DNA from: Halarcobacter anaerophilus
Lineage (GTDB): Bacteria > Campylobacterota > Campylobacteria > Campylobacterales > Arcobacteraceae
Direction of reading: 5' to 3'
NCBI RefSeq assembly: GCF_006459125.1
Contig: NZ_CP041070.1
Coordinates: 2,232,001 to 2,296,000 of the forward strand
Length of the DNA: 64,000 nt
Position numbers and translations under genes: made by a program
Shown: piece after piece, positions 50,802-60,209 of the stretch
Layout of the letters: every line of letters starts with the position of its first letter
How positions within the stretch are numbered: position 1 is the stretch's first letter
The notes under the pieces: model-generated
Databases searched by the model: none
Seen by the model: the letters and a program-made list of their open reading frames with translations, nothing else
What the model was told of the DNA's origin: nothing

Positions 50802-52727
50802 ATGAAGAAGAAAATTTTATGTTCAGTTTGTATGGCAACACTTTTATATGCAAATGAAAGTGAACAGTTTAATCTAGGGGAAATAGATATCAGTGAAACA
50901 AAAAATGTAAGTAACAAAGAAGAGATTCTAAGTGAAGATATGCAGCTGCATAACTCAACCGATATATCTGAAGCTTTAAGCAATACAGCGGGAGTTTTCT
51001 TATCAAACAGCGGTGCAAGAGCTGAAAAAACTATTTCAATAAGAGGGTTTAATTCTACAAGAGTAGCTGTGTTTATGGATGGTATCCCGATTTATGTTCC
51101 TTATGACGGAAATTTTGATTATGGAAGATTTACAACGGCTGATTTATCAAAAATTGATATTTCAAAAGGGTTTTCATCTGTTAGATACGGAGCAAATACT
51201 ATGGCGGGAGTTGTAAATTTGATTTCAAAAAAACCGACAAAAGAGTTTGAAGGGAATATCTCTCTTGGTTCAAACTTTGATGACGATTTTGGAGTAAGTC
51301 AATATACAACATCCGTAAATTTGGGAACAAAACAAGAAAAATATTATCTGCAATTTGCAGGAAGCATTAGAGACAGAGACCATTTTGATATCTCAAGTGA
51401 TTTTAATAAAACTGAAAACCAACCAAAAGATGAGAGAATTCATTCCTCTTCAAACGATAAAAAATTTAGTATAAAAGCGGGTTGGACTCCCGATGATAAC
51501 AGCGAATATGCAATTATGTATTCAAAAATAGATGCAGAAAAAGAGCAGCCTAAGATTACCGACGGCTCTTTAGGAAGAGAAAGAGAATGGGATTGGCCAC
51601 AATGGGACAAAGAAGGAGTTTACCTTTTTACGGATAATAACTTTGGACAAAACTATTTAAAAACAAGATGGTTTTACGATAAATTTGAAAACTACTTAAT
51701 TCAATATAGAAGAGATTCCGACTGGGATACTTTTCAATGGGGAAGCAGATATGATGATTATAGTTACGGAGGTTCGGTAGAGTTTGGAATGCCTTTGAAA
51801 AATCATGAAATAGTATCCTCAGTTAGTTATAAATATGATTCCCATAAAGGTTATGATGAGGATGATGTAAAAAATGAAGATTATGCAGATGAAACGATTT
51901 CAATTGCTTTGGAAGATACTTATTCTATAACAGATTCTTTGGCTCTTGTTGCAGGTATTAGTTACGACCGATTAGAAGATGATAAAATCTGGGATGAAGA
52001 CGGGAAATACTCTATTAAAAGTATAGATAGTTTTAATCCGCAAATCGGTCTGTTTTATGATATAGATACCAAACAAAAAATAAGTTTCACGATAGCTAGA
52101 AAAACCCACCTTCCTACCATGAAAGAGAGGTATTCGGAAAAAATGGGAGACGGTCTTGCAAATCCAGATTTAAAAGAGGAAAAAGCTACTCATTATGAAC
52201 TTTCATATACAAACTTTTTAACAGATAATTTTAATTTCAAAACAAATCTTTTTTTAATAGATTATAAAGATGCTATCCAAAGTGTTAGTGTAGGAAGTTT
52301 AGATCAAAATCAAAATATAGGTGATTTTAGACATGAAGGAATTGAATTAGAGTTAAACGCTTACTTTGATAGATTTAGCTCGGGACTAAATTATACCTAT
52401 ATTGATATTGAAGATAGAGACGATAGTGACTATGAAAGAACAGGCATCCCTGAACATGCGATATTTGGTTTTGCAAAATATAATTTTACAAAAGATTTTT
52501 CTTTTTACGGAAACGTTAAACATGAAAGAGGAACCAAATTAGAGTATGACGATAACAAATATAAAAAGAATAATTACACAACTGTAGACACAAAGCTGAT
52601 CTACACCTACAATGATTTGACTTTTGAAGCAGGAGTTAAAAATTTACTTGATGAAGATTACTACTATGATTTAGGTTATCCAGAAGCAGGAAGAGAATAT
52701 TTCGTAAATATGAGATATACCTTTTAG
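50802..52727 (+). CDS. TonB-dependent receptor, Mo-island receptor 3
   Basis: A 641-aa receptor. Signal peptide to about YANESE, TonB box NLGEIDISETK, plug with TISIRGFNSTRVAVFMDGIPI and RYGANTMAGVVNLISKK, and a barrel ending in FVNMRYTF. Smaller than its neighbours and with the most typical plug motifs of the four. AGGAG precedes the ATG. It is followed 10 bp later by the small molybdopterin-fold protein. Confidence 0.9.
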   Translation: MKKKILCSVCMATLLYANESEQFNLGEIDISETKNVSNKEEILSEDMQLHNSTDISEALSNTAGVFLSNSGARAEKTISIRGFNSTRVAVFMDGIPIYVPYDGNFDYGRFTTADLSKIDISKGFSSVRYGANTMAGVVNLISKKPTKEFEGNISLGSNFDDDFGVSQYTTSVNLGTKQEKYYLQFAGSIRDRDHFDISSDFNKTENQPKDERIHSSSNDKKFSIKAGWTPDDNSEYAIMYSKIDAEKEQPKITDGSLGREREWDWPQWDKEGVYLFTDNNFGQNYLKTRWFYDKFENYLIQYRRDSDWDTFQWGSRYDDYSYGGSVEFGMPLKNHEIVSSVSYKYDSHKGYDEDDVKNEDYADETISIALEDTYSITDSLALVAGISYDRLEDDKIWDEDGKYSIKSIDSFNPQIGLFYDIDTKQKISFTIARKTHLPTMKERYSEKMGDGLANPDLKEEKATHYELSYTNFLTDNFNFKTNLFLIDYKDAIQSVSVGSLDQNQNIGDFRHEGIELELNAYFDRFSSGLNYTYIDIEDRDDSDYERTGIPEHAIFGFAKYNFTKDFSFYGNVKHERGTKLEYDDNKYKKNNYTTVDTKLIYTYNDLTFEAGVKNLLDEDYYYDLGYPEAGREYFVNMRYTF

Positions 52728-52737
52728 GAGTTAAGAT

Positions 52738-53196
52738 ATGAAGCTTTTATTTGCACTCTTAATTACTTGTATACAAATCTTTGCTCTTAATTTAACAGTT
52801 CAAGGGGACGTTAAGAACCCCCTTAATCTGTCAGAAAAAGAGTTTAAAAACTTACCTCAGACTACCCTTGAAAACGTAAATGTAGTCTGTGCTTCGGGAG
52901 AAGAGAAACAAAAGCCTAAAAATTTAAAAGGTGTTTTACTTATGCAGCTTGTTCAAAACGCAAAAATTGATATAAAAAGTAAAAAAAAGCTTAATCAAAT
53001 AGTAATTTTGGCAACGGCAACCGATAACTATGCCGTTGCTTTTAGCTATAACGAACTATTTAACACGGATATCGGAAATTATGTTTTAGTAGTTTATGAA
53101 AATAACAGCTTCTCTTTATATTCAAAAAAAGACTTTTTAACAGGACCTAGACATGTTTATGATCTTAATAATATAAAAATCAAACTAATCAAATAA
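52738..53196 (+). CDS. Small exported protein with oxidoreductase molybdopterin-binding (SUOX-like) fold
   Basis: A 152-aa protein with signal peptide (KLLFALLITCIQIFALN). The rest resembles the sulfite-oxidase molybdopterin-binding domain: LTVQGDVKNPLNLSEKEFKNLPQ, a conserved-position cysteine in VNVVCASGEE, LKGVLLMQLVQ and YAVAFSYNELFN. It is far shorter than SUOX or YedY enzymes, so it is probably a binding or accessory protein, not a full oxidoreductase. It sits between two receptors in a locus with ModE-like operators. Fold fairly likely, function unknown. Confidence 0.65.
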   Translation: MKLLFALLITCIQIFALNLTVQGDVKNPLNLSEKEFKNLPQTTLENVNVVCASGEEKQKPKNLKGVLLMQLVQNAKIDIKSKKKLNQIVILATATDNYAVAFSYNELFNTDIGNYVLVVYENNSFSLYSKKDFLTGPRHVYDLNNIKIKLIK

Positions 53197-53205
53197 GGAG
53201 AAGAG

Positions 53206-55194
53206 ATGAAAATCACACACACAAGTTTAATCGCATCATTGTTGTTTTCATCGGCACTTTTTGCTGATGAAAACTATAAATTAAAAGAGATAAGTATAGT
53301 AGATAAAACAAATAAAACTATGCAGGATATAGCTTATGAACAGATGAATGAACCTACAGTTCCTACAGCCAGTTCGACATTATCTACAGAAACTTTTACC
53401 CAAAAAGATATTGAAGAGATAAAACCTAAAAACGTATATGAGATTTTAAATAATGCTCAAAGTGTAAATATCTCTCAAATGGGAAGAAAACACCCTTATA
53501 CAATCTCTTTTAGAGGAAGTTCAAGCGGTGTAGGAAGTAGTGCTTTTGGAATTATTTTAGACGGAGCGCTTCTTAGCGATAATAGTGCAATGAGAATATT
53601 AGAAGTTTTACCGCCTGAAACAATACAATCTTTGCAAATAGTAAGAGACTCTACAGCATTAAGTTTAGCTCCTATTCAATCATTTGCAAATCCAAACGGT
53701 TCTACTCTGCAAGGTTTTATTGTAATAAAAACAAAACAACCTACACAAAACGGAGGAGGAATGAAATTATCATATGAAACCTTCAACACAAAAAAAGGAA
53801 ATGCTTATTACGGAGGAAAAAGCGGAGATCTCTACTATATGGCAGCCGTAAACGGTATTGATACGGAAGGGAAAGACGGTTTTAATATGGCAAATGAAGG
53901 AGGAAGTGCTTTTTTAAAAACAGGTTTGGCAAAAGATGATTTTAATATTGAATTAAATGTTTTTTACTCAAGATATTTTCAAGAGATTCAAACAAACAAC
54001 TCACCTCTTAGCGGAGCCTATGATGTTTATTGGAAATATGAACCTTTTGAAAATAGATTAGTAAGTTTATCTATGGCTAAAAACTGGTCTCAAAACCAAA
54101 TAACAAATATAACTCTTTCACATGCAAAAGCCAGTTGGGATCATGACCAAGATACCACAGGAGATACGGACAGTTATTTTGTCGGTACCCAAAAAAATGA
54201 TTCTATAGATATAAAACATACAATGAAACTATCAGATACAATCTTAAAAGTCGGTGGTCAGGCAATCTGGTATGATGCTCCAAACGGAGAATTATTTTAT
54301 GAAGGAAGAGAGAGAAAAGAGCAAATTTACGGAGCATTTGTTCAAGCTGAGCATTTTATAAGTGATAAATTAGTTATTGATGAAGCCATTAGAATAGATA
54401 AAAAACATACCGATAAATTATATGAAATTTATGCTCCAAGTATGGAAGTAAATAAAAAAATAAAAATGGGTCTTTTACAACTAACTACCATTGACGATCA
54501 ATGGTCAAAAGCCGCTGTTAATATGGCTTTGGGAGCTTTATATAAATTAGATGACAATAATTCATTGAGTGCAAAATTCGCATACTCTACATATTCACCT
54601 GTAGACGGATCTACAAATAGTGAAGGAGGCTCTTTAGAAGATGAAGAGCAATTTAAGTATGAAATAGGTTTTGAAAATGTATTAGGAAATCTTACTTCAA
54701 AAATGAATATCTTCTATTATGATATAAGAAATCTAAAATTTGCAGAATACGGTGTTTCTTTAGATAATCCCGTAACTTTTTATCAAGAAGATCAAAAAAG
54801 ATGGGGAACAGAGATATCGTTTGACGGAAGAATTGATAATTTTAGCTATCTTTTAAATTATGCTTTTGTAAAAACTAATTATAAAGATGAAGAGATACCA
54901 AACCATTTAGTCTCTGCAAAATTGGGATATACTTATGAAAATATCACTTCAAATGTTTTAGTAAAATACGTAAGTAATTATGAATCTAATTTCTTGGTAA
55001 AAGACGGTTCATACCATGAAGTAGGAGATTTTACTACTTTAGATGCTTCTATTGATTATCATCATAAACTCTACAGTCATGATGCAACAGTTTCTGTATA
55101 CGGAAAAAATATTACAGATCAAGAGTATTCTACAAAAGTCGGTTGGGAAAATGTAGGTTCAATTTTCGGCGTTAGTTATGCAATAAATTTTTAG
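53206..55194 (+). CDS. TonB-dependent receptor, Mo-island receptor 4
   Basis: A 662-aa receptor with signal peptide (LIASLLFSSALFADEN), TonB box YKLKEISIVDK, plug motif PYTISFRGSSSGVGSSAFGIILDGALL and ending FGVSYAINF. The plug uses VRDSTALSLAPIQSF where most receptors have RGPxSxLYG, an atypical form. It follows the SUOX-like gene after 9 bp with AAGGAGAAG upstream. Confidence 0.87.
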   Translation: MKITHTSLIASLLFSSALFADENYKLKEISIVDKTNKTMQDIAYEQMNEPTVPTASSTLSTETFTQKDIEEIKPKNVYEILNNAQSVNISQMGRKHPYTISFRGSSSGVGSSAFGIILDGALLSDNSAMRILEVLPPETIQSLQIVRDSTALSLAPIQSFANPNGSTLQGFIVIKTKQPTQNGGGMKLSYETFNTKKGNAYYGGKSGDLYYMAAVNGIDTEGKDGFNMANEGGSAFLKTGLAKDDFNIELNVFYSRYFQEIQTNNSPLSGAYDVYWKYEPFENRLVSLSMAKNWSQNQITNITLSHAKASWDHDQDTTGDTDSYFVGTQKNDSIDIKHTMKLSDTILKVGGQAIWYDAPNGELFYEGRERKEQIYGAFVQAEHFISDKLVIDEAIRIDKKHTDKLYEIYAPSMEVNKKIKMGLLQLTTIDDQWSKAAVNMALGALYKLDDNNSLSAKFAYSTYSPVDGSTNSEGGSLEDEEQFKYEIGFENVLGNLTSKMNIFYYDIRNLKFAEYGVSLDNPVTFYQEDQKRWGTEISFDGRIDNFSYLLNYAFVKTNYKDEEIPNHLVSAKLGYTYENITSNVLVKYVSNYESNFLVKDGSYHEVGDFTTLDASIDYHHKLYSHDATVSVYGKNITDQEYSTKVGWENVGSIFGVSYAINF

Positions 55195-55239
55195 AAAGCA
55201 TAAAAGTGATACTCTTTTAATCAAAAAAGGTACTTTAAA

Positions 55240-55872
55240 ATGAATATGAAAAAAGAAAAAAGAAAAACAAGTCCAAATGGATTTGACAAAATAGTCAGGG
55301 AAATTTTTGCACCTATTTATCCGGCAATTGCTAAACAAATTCTTGAAAAAACAAATTTAGTAGAAGGAAAATGTCTTGATGCAGGATGCGGAACAGGGGC
55401 TTTGGGACGAGCTTTGGCAAAATATAGTAAAATGGAACTTATCTTTTTCGATAAGTCCCAAGATATGTTGGAATTAACAAAAAAATACGTAAAAGAAGAA
55501 AAGTTAGAGAAAAGAAGCTCTTTTCTTCTTGGTGATATTCATAAAATCCCTTATGAAGACGAAAGCCTGGATTTGATAATAAGCCGTGGTTCAAATCCTT
55601 TTTGGGAGGATTGGGAACAAGCTTATAAAGAGATATACAGAGTTTTAAAAAAAGGCGGAAAAACTTATATAGGCTGCGGATTCGGCAGTAAAAAACTTTA
55701 TGATGAAGTAATGGGAAAAATGAAAGAAGAAAATCCAAATTGGAAGCATCCTGAATTTGAAGATTTGCAAACAAAAAAAGAGAGCCTGCCTAAAATAATG
55801 CAGCAATTAAAACCTAGCAAATTTGAAATAATCGACAATGAAAGCGGCTTTTGGCTTTTTATGGAAAAATAA
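55240..55872 (+). CDS. Class I SAM-dependent methyltransferase
   Basis: A 210-aa UbiE-like methyltransferase: CLDAGCGTGALGRALAK (motif I, about 45-61), acidic residue in IFFDKSQDML, LDLIISRGSNPFWEDWEQAYKEIYRVLKKGG (about 107-137). Second methyltransferase of the island. It lies between receptor 4 and exbB in the same direction. The substrate is unknown; modification of an imported chelator, or release of metal from it, is only inference. Confidence 0.85.
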   Translation: MNMKKEKRKTSPNGFDKIVREIFAPIYPAIAKQILEKTNLVEGKCLDAGCGTGALGRALAKYSKMELIFFDKSQDMLELTKKYVKEEKLEKRSSFLLGDIHKIPYEDESLDLIISRGSNPFWEDWEQAYKEIYRVLKKGGKTYIGCGFGSKKLYDEVMGKMKEENPNWKHPEFEDLQTKKESLPKIMQQLKPSKFEIIDNESGFWLFMEK

Positions 55873-55882
55873 AGGAAAAGAT

Positions 55883-56311
55883 GTGATTGATACAATTAAA
55901 CTCTATATGGAGTACAGTATAATGGGAGTTTTAGCCTTTATGAGCTTTTTAACTCTTTGGTTTACTTTAGAAAGATATTTTTTTCTTTCTAAAGTAAAAA
56001 TAGAGGAGTTTAAAAAAAAGGGAGAGTTAGAAAATACCCTGACGAATAATCTTACAACCATATCTACTATAGCTTCAAATGCTCCATATATAGGTTTATT
56101 CGGTACTGTATGCGGTATTATGATTACCTTTTACAAGATTTCCGAAAGTTCAAACTTTGATACAAGCAGCGTAATGTTAGGTCTTGCTTTGGCGTTAAAA
56201 GCGACTGCTTTTGGTATTTTAGTAGCTATTTTTGCAACTATCGTTTATAACGGTCTTGCTAGAAAAGTTGAAGTTTTAATGACTAAATGGGAAGATTTAA
56301 ATGAGAATTAA
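55883..56311 (+). CDS. exbB: ExbB-like proton-channel protein
   Basis: A 142-aa inner-membrane protein of the MotA/TolQ/ExbB family. Helix 1 (about 7-29), then the conserved SNAPYIGLFGTVCGIMITFYKIS (about 63-85) and ALKATAFGILVAIFATIVYNGLARK (about 104-128). The start is GTG 55883 (MIDTIKLYM) with AAAGGAAAAG upstream; the longer frame from 55838 overlaps the methyltransferase. With ExbD and TonB it powers the receptors. Confidence 0.92.
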   Translation: MIDTIKLYMEYSIMGVLAFMSFLTLWFTLERYFFLSKVKIEEFKKKGELENTLTNNLTTISTIASNAPYIGLFGTVCGIMITFYKISESSNFDTSSVMLGLALALKATAFGILVAIFATIVYNGLARKVEVLMTKWEDLNEN

Positions 56312-56681
56312 AAAATTTGACTCAATGAATGTTATCCCATTTATTGATATTATGCTTGTATTGCTAGCTATTGTGTTAACTTTTTCAACCTTTATAGCAC
56401 AAGGCAGAATTGAGCTTACCCTGCCAAAATCAAATACTACCGAGCAAGTAGATATAAAATTAAAAGAGATAGCAATAGATGCAAAAGGACAAATTCTTTA
56501 TGAAGATGAGGTTATTGAACTAGATAAACTAAAAGAGGTTTTGGAACAATTGCCTAAAAATACGAATATCTCTTTAAGAGCTGATGAGAATACTCCTTTT
56601 AAACTCTTTGTTCAAGTAATTGATATATTCAAAGAATTAAAGCTAGATAAAATCTCAATAATTACAGAGTTAAATCGATGA
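56301..56681 (+). CDS. exbD: ExbD-like protein
   Basis: A 126-aa protein with a single membrane helix (about 13-35). The proton-carrying Asp is D16 in NVIPFIDIMLVLL, and the periplasmic part ends RADENTPFKLFVQVIDIFKEL. It overlaps exbB by 11 bp and tonB by 4 bp, so the three are made together. Confidence 0.94.
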   Translation: MRIKKFDSMNVIPFIDIMLVLLAIVLTFSTFIAQGRIELTLPKSNTTEQVDIKLKEIAIDAKGQILYEDEVIELDKLKEVLEQLPKNTNISLRADENTPFKLFVQVIDIFKELKLDKISIITELNR

Positions 56682-57421
56682 AAAATTCTTTGACAGCTTT
56701 TATAATCTCTTTATTGGTACATATTTCAGTTTTTGCAGCAATTTTATATACTCCAATACAAATAAAAGAGAAAGAGACCGTTATTTTGAGTATGAATATG
56801 ATAAGTGAAATTGTTCAGACGAAAAAACAGGTTGAACAAAAACAAGAAGTAACGACAAAAAAGCAAAAGAAGCAAGTAGAAGAGAAAAAAATTGAAAAAA
56901 TTCAAAAAAAAGTTGAGCCCGTAAAAAAAGAGCCTAAGCCTGTAAAAAAAATAAAAAAGCCTAAACTAAAGAAAAAAATAGTAAAAAAAGAACCAAAAAA
57001 AGAGATAAAAAAACCTGTACAAAAAGTAAGAAAAGAGAAACCTGTAGAAGAGGTGAAAAAAGAACCTGTTGAAAAAATCACCTCACAAAAAAAACAAGAA
57101 GAGAGTATAAAAAGAGTTAAAAGCGGAGAGAACTATCAAGAAAAATATATTAAAACAAATCTTGAAAGTATAATTGCAGCAATTAAAAAACACAAAAATT
57201 ACCCTTATTTGGCAAAAAAACGCGGATTTGAAGGGAAAGTAGTAATTCAGTGTACGATTATGGCAAACGGTAAGATAAAAGATATAAAAATTATAGATGA
57301 ATGTAAATATGATATCTTAAATAAAAACAGTATAAAAATTTTAAAACTTGCATCAAAAGAGTTTGAAGCGCCTAAAAAAGATGTCCAACTAACAATCCCT
57401 TTTAATTATTACCTCAACTAA
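56678..57421 (+). CDS. tonB: TonB energy-transducing protein
   Basis: A 247-aa protein: one N-terminal membrane helix (about 7-25) with the conserved His after SLLVH, a long Lys/Glu/Pro-rich periplasmic linker (about 48-150, repeated KK-EP-VKK patterns) and the C-terminal domain with YPYLAKKRGFEGKVVIQCTI (about 172-191). It ends the receptor operon and gives this locus its own TonB system. Confidence 0.94.
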   Translation: MKNSLTAFIISLLVHISVFAAILYTPIQIKEKETVILSMNMISEIVQTKKQVEQKQEVTTKKQKKQVEEKKIEKIQKKVEPVKKEPKPVKKIKKPKLKKKIVKKEPKKEIKKPVQKVRKEKPVEEVKKEPVEKITSQKKQEESIKRVKSGENYQEKYIKTNLESIIAAIKKHKNYPYLAKKRGFEGKVVIQCTIMANGKIKDIKIIDECKYDILNKNSIKILKLASKEFEAPKKDVQLTIPFNYYLN

Positions 57422-57439
57422 CTCTTCTGCTTCTCAAGA

Positions 57440-58294
57440 TTAAAAAATCTTTTTATATGTATGACAATAGGGAGTTTTCCCTGTCTTTGCATAATAATCT
57501 TGATGATACTCCTCTGCTTCATAAAATTTTGAAGCTTCATATAAAGAGGTAGCAACTTTATACCCTTTATCCTCTAATTGGTCTATTAACTCCAAAGCTG
57601 CTTGTTTTTGTTTTTCATCTACATAAAATATGGCAGAGAGATATTGATTTCCTATATCCGGCCCTTGACCGTCTGTTTGAGTAAAATTATGAATCTCAAA
57701 AAAATGTTTTGCCAACTCTTTAAAAGAGACAACGCATTCATCATACTCTACCCTGACTGTCTCCAAATGCCCCGTCATCCCCGTACAAACTGCCTGATAA
57801 GTCGGATTTTCAAAATGTCCGCCCATATAACCTGAAACAGCAGAATGAACGCCTCTGAATTTTTCAAATTGATGTTCAACACCCCAAAAACATCCGGCTG
57901 CAAAATATGCAAAAGCATGCTCTTCACAACACTTTTCTTTATCTTCAAATTTTAAGGAAATAGAATTAACACAGTGTCTTGTATCTTTAGAAGTGAAACC
58001 TTCTCCTTCAAATACATGTCCAAGATGAGCACCGCAAGAAGCGCAGACAATTTCAGTTCTTCTTCCGTCTTTATCGGGAACTCTTTTTACGGCTCCTTTG
58101 ATTTCATCATCGAAACTAGGCCAACCGCAACCTGAAGTAAATTTACTTTCAGATTTATACAAAGGTGCATTACACTTTTTACAAAGATACGTCCCTTCTT
58201 TATAAAAATCATTGTATTTACCTGAAAAAGGTCTTTCTGTTCCTTTATGTTCTATTACGTATGACTCTTCGGGGCTTAATTCATTATATTTCAT
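57440..58294 (-). CDS. Fused methionine sulfoxide reductase MsrB-MsrA
   Basis: Repairs both R- and S-methionine sulfoxide. The 284-aa protein has MsrB first (about 1-115): zinc cysteines in CKKCNAP and CASCGAHLGHVF and catalytic Cys in RHCVNS. MsrA follows (about 127-284): catalytic GCFWGVEHQF and GHFENPTYQAVCTG. Many fused enzymes have MsrA first; the B-A order seen here also exists in some lineages. No signal peptide, so it is cytosolic. It converges on tonB. Confidence 0.95.
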   Translation of the reverse strand: MKYNELSPEESYVIEHKGTERPFSGKYNDFYKEGTYLCKKCNAPLYKSESKFTSGCGWPSFDDEIKGAVKRVPDKDGRRTEIVCASCGAHLGHVFEGEGFTSKDTRHCVNSISLKFEDKEKCCEEHAFAYFAAGCFWGVEHQFEKFRGVHSAVSGYMGGHFENPTYQAVCTGMTGHLETVRVEYDECVVSFKELAKHFFEIHNFTQTDGQGPDIGNQYLSAIFYVDEKQKQAALELIDQLEDKGYKVATSLYEASKFYEAEEYHQDYYAKTGKTPYCHTYKKIF

Positions 58295-58436
58295 TTTTTC
58301 CTCAAAATTGTAAAATTTAAGGAATTCTAGCCAAAGAAAAACAAAGGCAGGATTAATTTAATATATAGTTTTTTGTTTTAATTGATTTTAAATATTTCTA
58401 CTTTTTTTATAAAAAATATTTCATAGAAGCAGAATT

Positions 58437-59051
58437 TTACAAAACTTTAAAACTCTCTTCTACAAGCACTTTTTCGTCAAATAAAATTTTTCCTAAAAAA
58501 GTATCTCCTACTTTAAACTCTCCCACACCTTTTGGCGTTCCGCTCATCAAAATATCTCCGTCTTCAAAAGATAAAAAAGTATTTGCCTCTTTTATAATTT
58601 GTTCTGGTTTATTTATCATTAAAGAGTAACCGCCTTTTTGTTTTAATTCACCGTTTATATAAAGTTCGATTGAAAGTTTTGTAATATCGTCGTCAAAAGG
58701 AACAAACTTTGAAAAAACAGCTGAATTGTCAAAAGCTTTTGCCCTTTCCCAAGGAAGACCTTTTTTCTTTAATTTACTTTGTACTTCTCTTAACGTAAGG
58801 TCTAAACCAAAAGCTACGGCACTTATTTTATTCTCTTCAAGTAAAAAAGATATTTCAGCTTCATAATGACAGGTTTTATGCCCTTTAGGAAAAACCAATT
58901 TATCACTGACTGCTGAATTTGGTTTTATAAAAAACACCATTTCATCGGGAGTTTCATTATTAAGCTCTTTTATATGTTCAGTATAGTTTCTTCCTATACA
59001 TACTACTTTTGAAGGATATATTGACTGATTATCCAAAATTATATGATTCAT
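58437..59051 (-). CDS. Fumarylacetoacetate hydrolase family protein
   Basis: A 204-aa FAH-domain protein (YcgM-like acylpyruvase group): VVCIGRNYTEHIKEL, EMVFFIKPNSAVSD, a metal-binding Glu pair in CHYEAEISFLL (about 61-71), RAKAFDNSAVFSKFVP and ILMSGTPKGVGEFKVGD. Such proteins hydrolyse or decarboxylate small keto acids. Substrate unknown. It is a single gene with a 142-bp upstream gap that I find featureless. Confidence 0.9.
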   Translation of the reverse strand: MNHIILDNQSIYPSKVVCIGRNYTEHIKELNNETPDEMVFFIKPNSAVSDKLVFPKGHKTCHYEAEISFLLEENKISAVAFGLDLTLREVQSKLKKKGLPWERAKAFDNSAVFSKFVPFDDDITKLSIELYINGELKQKGGYSLMINKPEQIIKEANTFLSFEDGDILMSGTPKGVGEFKVGDTFLGKILFDEKVLVEESFKVL

Positions 59052-59113
59052 ATTTTACCTTTTGCAATATTGTAATATAATAGTTTTCAATATTATATCT
59101 AAAGGTTTTATAA

Positions 59114-59455
59114 ATGAAAGAGAATTTATTAATAGTTTGGTCAAGTGGTGATAAAGAGGTTGCAAACAAATTTCCTCTGCTTTACTCATCTGTTGTTTTG
59201 CAAAGAGAGTATTGGAAAAAATGCCATCTTATGTTATGGGGTCCTTCAATTCTTTTAGCAAAAAAAAATAAAAAAATTCAAAAACAGTTAAAAAAAATAC
59301 TAGAAACAGGGGTATCAATGAGTGCTTGTACCGTATGTGTGGATGATTATAAAGCAAATAAAAAATTGGAAAAATTAAATATCCAAATCAATCATACGGG
59401 AGAACTTTTAACAGAAGCATTAAAAGATGAAGCTTGGGCTGTAATGACTATTTAA
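59114..59455 (+). CDS. DsrE-like family protein
   Basis: A 113-aa cytosolic protein resembling the DsrE/DsrF-like fold: LLIVWSSGDKEVANKF, HLMLWGPSILLAKKNKKIQKQL, and a pair of cysteines in MSACTVCVDDYKAN (about 70-83). DsrE proteins transfer sulfur via a cysteine; relatives without other sulfur genes have unknown roles. AAAGG precedes the ATG. It converges with the Nudix gene, overlapping by 4 bp. Confidence 0.7.
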   Translation: MKENLLIVWSSGDKEVANKFPLLYSSVVLQREYWKKCHLMLWGPSILLAKKNKKIQKQLKKILETGVSMSACTVCVDDYKANKKLEKLNIQINHTGELLTEALKDEAWAVMTI

Positions 59456-60105
59456 AACTTTTTTAATAAGTCATTTATTATAACAGCTGTCAAGCCCCAG
59501 ATTATTTCACCTTTGTAATTATATACCCAAACTTTATGACGTCTGTGTCCCCAGGGTTTATGATAAGTTTTGGGTAAGCCCAACTCTTCTACGGGGAAGA
59601 GGACAACTTTTTCTCCGTTTTCATCTATTGTATAAGGATGAACTTCATATTTTAAAGTATATTCAACGGGAGGATTTTTTTTAAAAAAATCTATTGGTAT
59701 CAAAAAAGTTTTTTCAACCTCATTTTTATCAACTTTCATCTTCTTTAAAGCCCTTTTTTTTACTCTTGCGACAAAAGGTTCTACAAGTGCACCGATCGGT
59801 GCTACGTAACTGTCAAGCTGACCGAATATTTTTATATCTTTTTTCTTGATTCCAAGCTCTTCATCAATCTCTCTTAAAGCTGTGTGTTTAAAAGATTTAT
59901 CTTCTTTTTCATAACCTCCGCCGGGAAAACATATATCTCCGCCTTGCCTTATATTTTTTGCTCTTTTTTGAAAAAGAAGATAATACTTTTTATCAATTTT
60001 TATAATAGGAATAAGAACAGCCGAATTAAAATATCTCTCTCTTGCCATTACACTTGGATTTTCAGGCAAATTTTTTATTAACTTTTTAAAATCTTTTTTA
60101 TTCAT
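59452..60105 (-). CDS. Nudix hydrolase, CoA pyrophosphatase (NudL) type
   Basis: A 217-aa Nudix protein. The Nudix box starts GGGYEKEDKSFKHTALREID and ends with EELGI (about 69-93), preceded by the NudL-type LLFQKRAKNIRQGGDICFPG. NudL hydrolyses coenzyme A and its derivatives. I start at ATG 60105 (MNKKDFKKLI); a TTG four codons earlier is less likely. It converges on the DsrE-like gene. Confidence 0.88.
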   Translation of the reverse strand: MNKKDFKKLIKNLPENPSVMARERYFNSAVLIPIIKIDKKYYLLFQKRAKNIRQGGDICFPGGGYEKEDKSFKHTALREIDEELGIKKKDIKIFGQLDSYVAPIGALVEPFVARVKKRALKKMKVDKNEVEKTFLIPIDFFKKNPPVEYTLKYEVHPYTIDENGEKVVLFPVEELGLPKTYHKPWGHRRHKVWVYNYKGEIIWGLTAVIINDLLKKF

Positions 60106-60209
60106 TTTTACTCTCAAACTAAAATATATAATATATTAAAGCTTTTATTATAGCCTATTTTAGGCTCAACTTCTTTTTTGGATGTTTATATTTTATGGAT
60201 TGTTTATTA

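Noticed and set aside
60158-60172. Short AGCCTA/TAGGCT hairpin near the sensor kinase and Nudix genes
   Set aside because: A 6-bp stem without a T-run, too weak to call a terminator.
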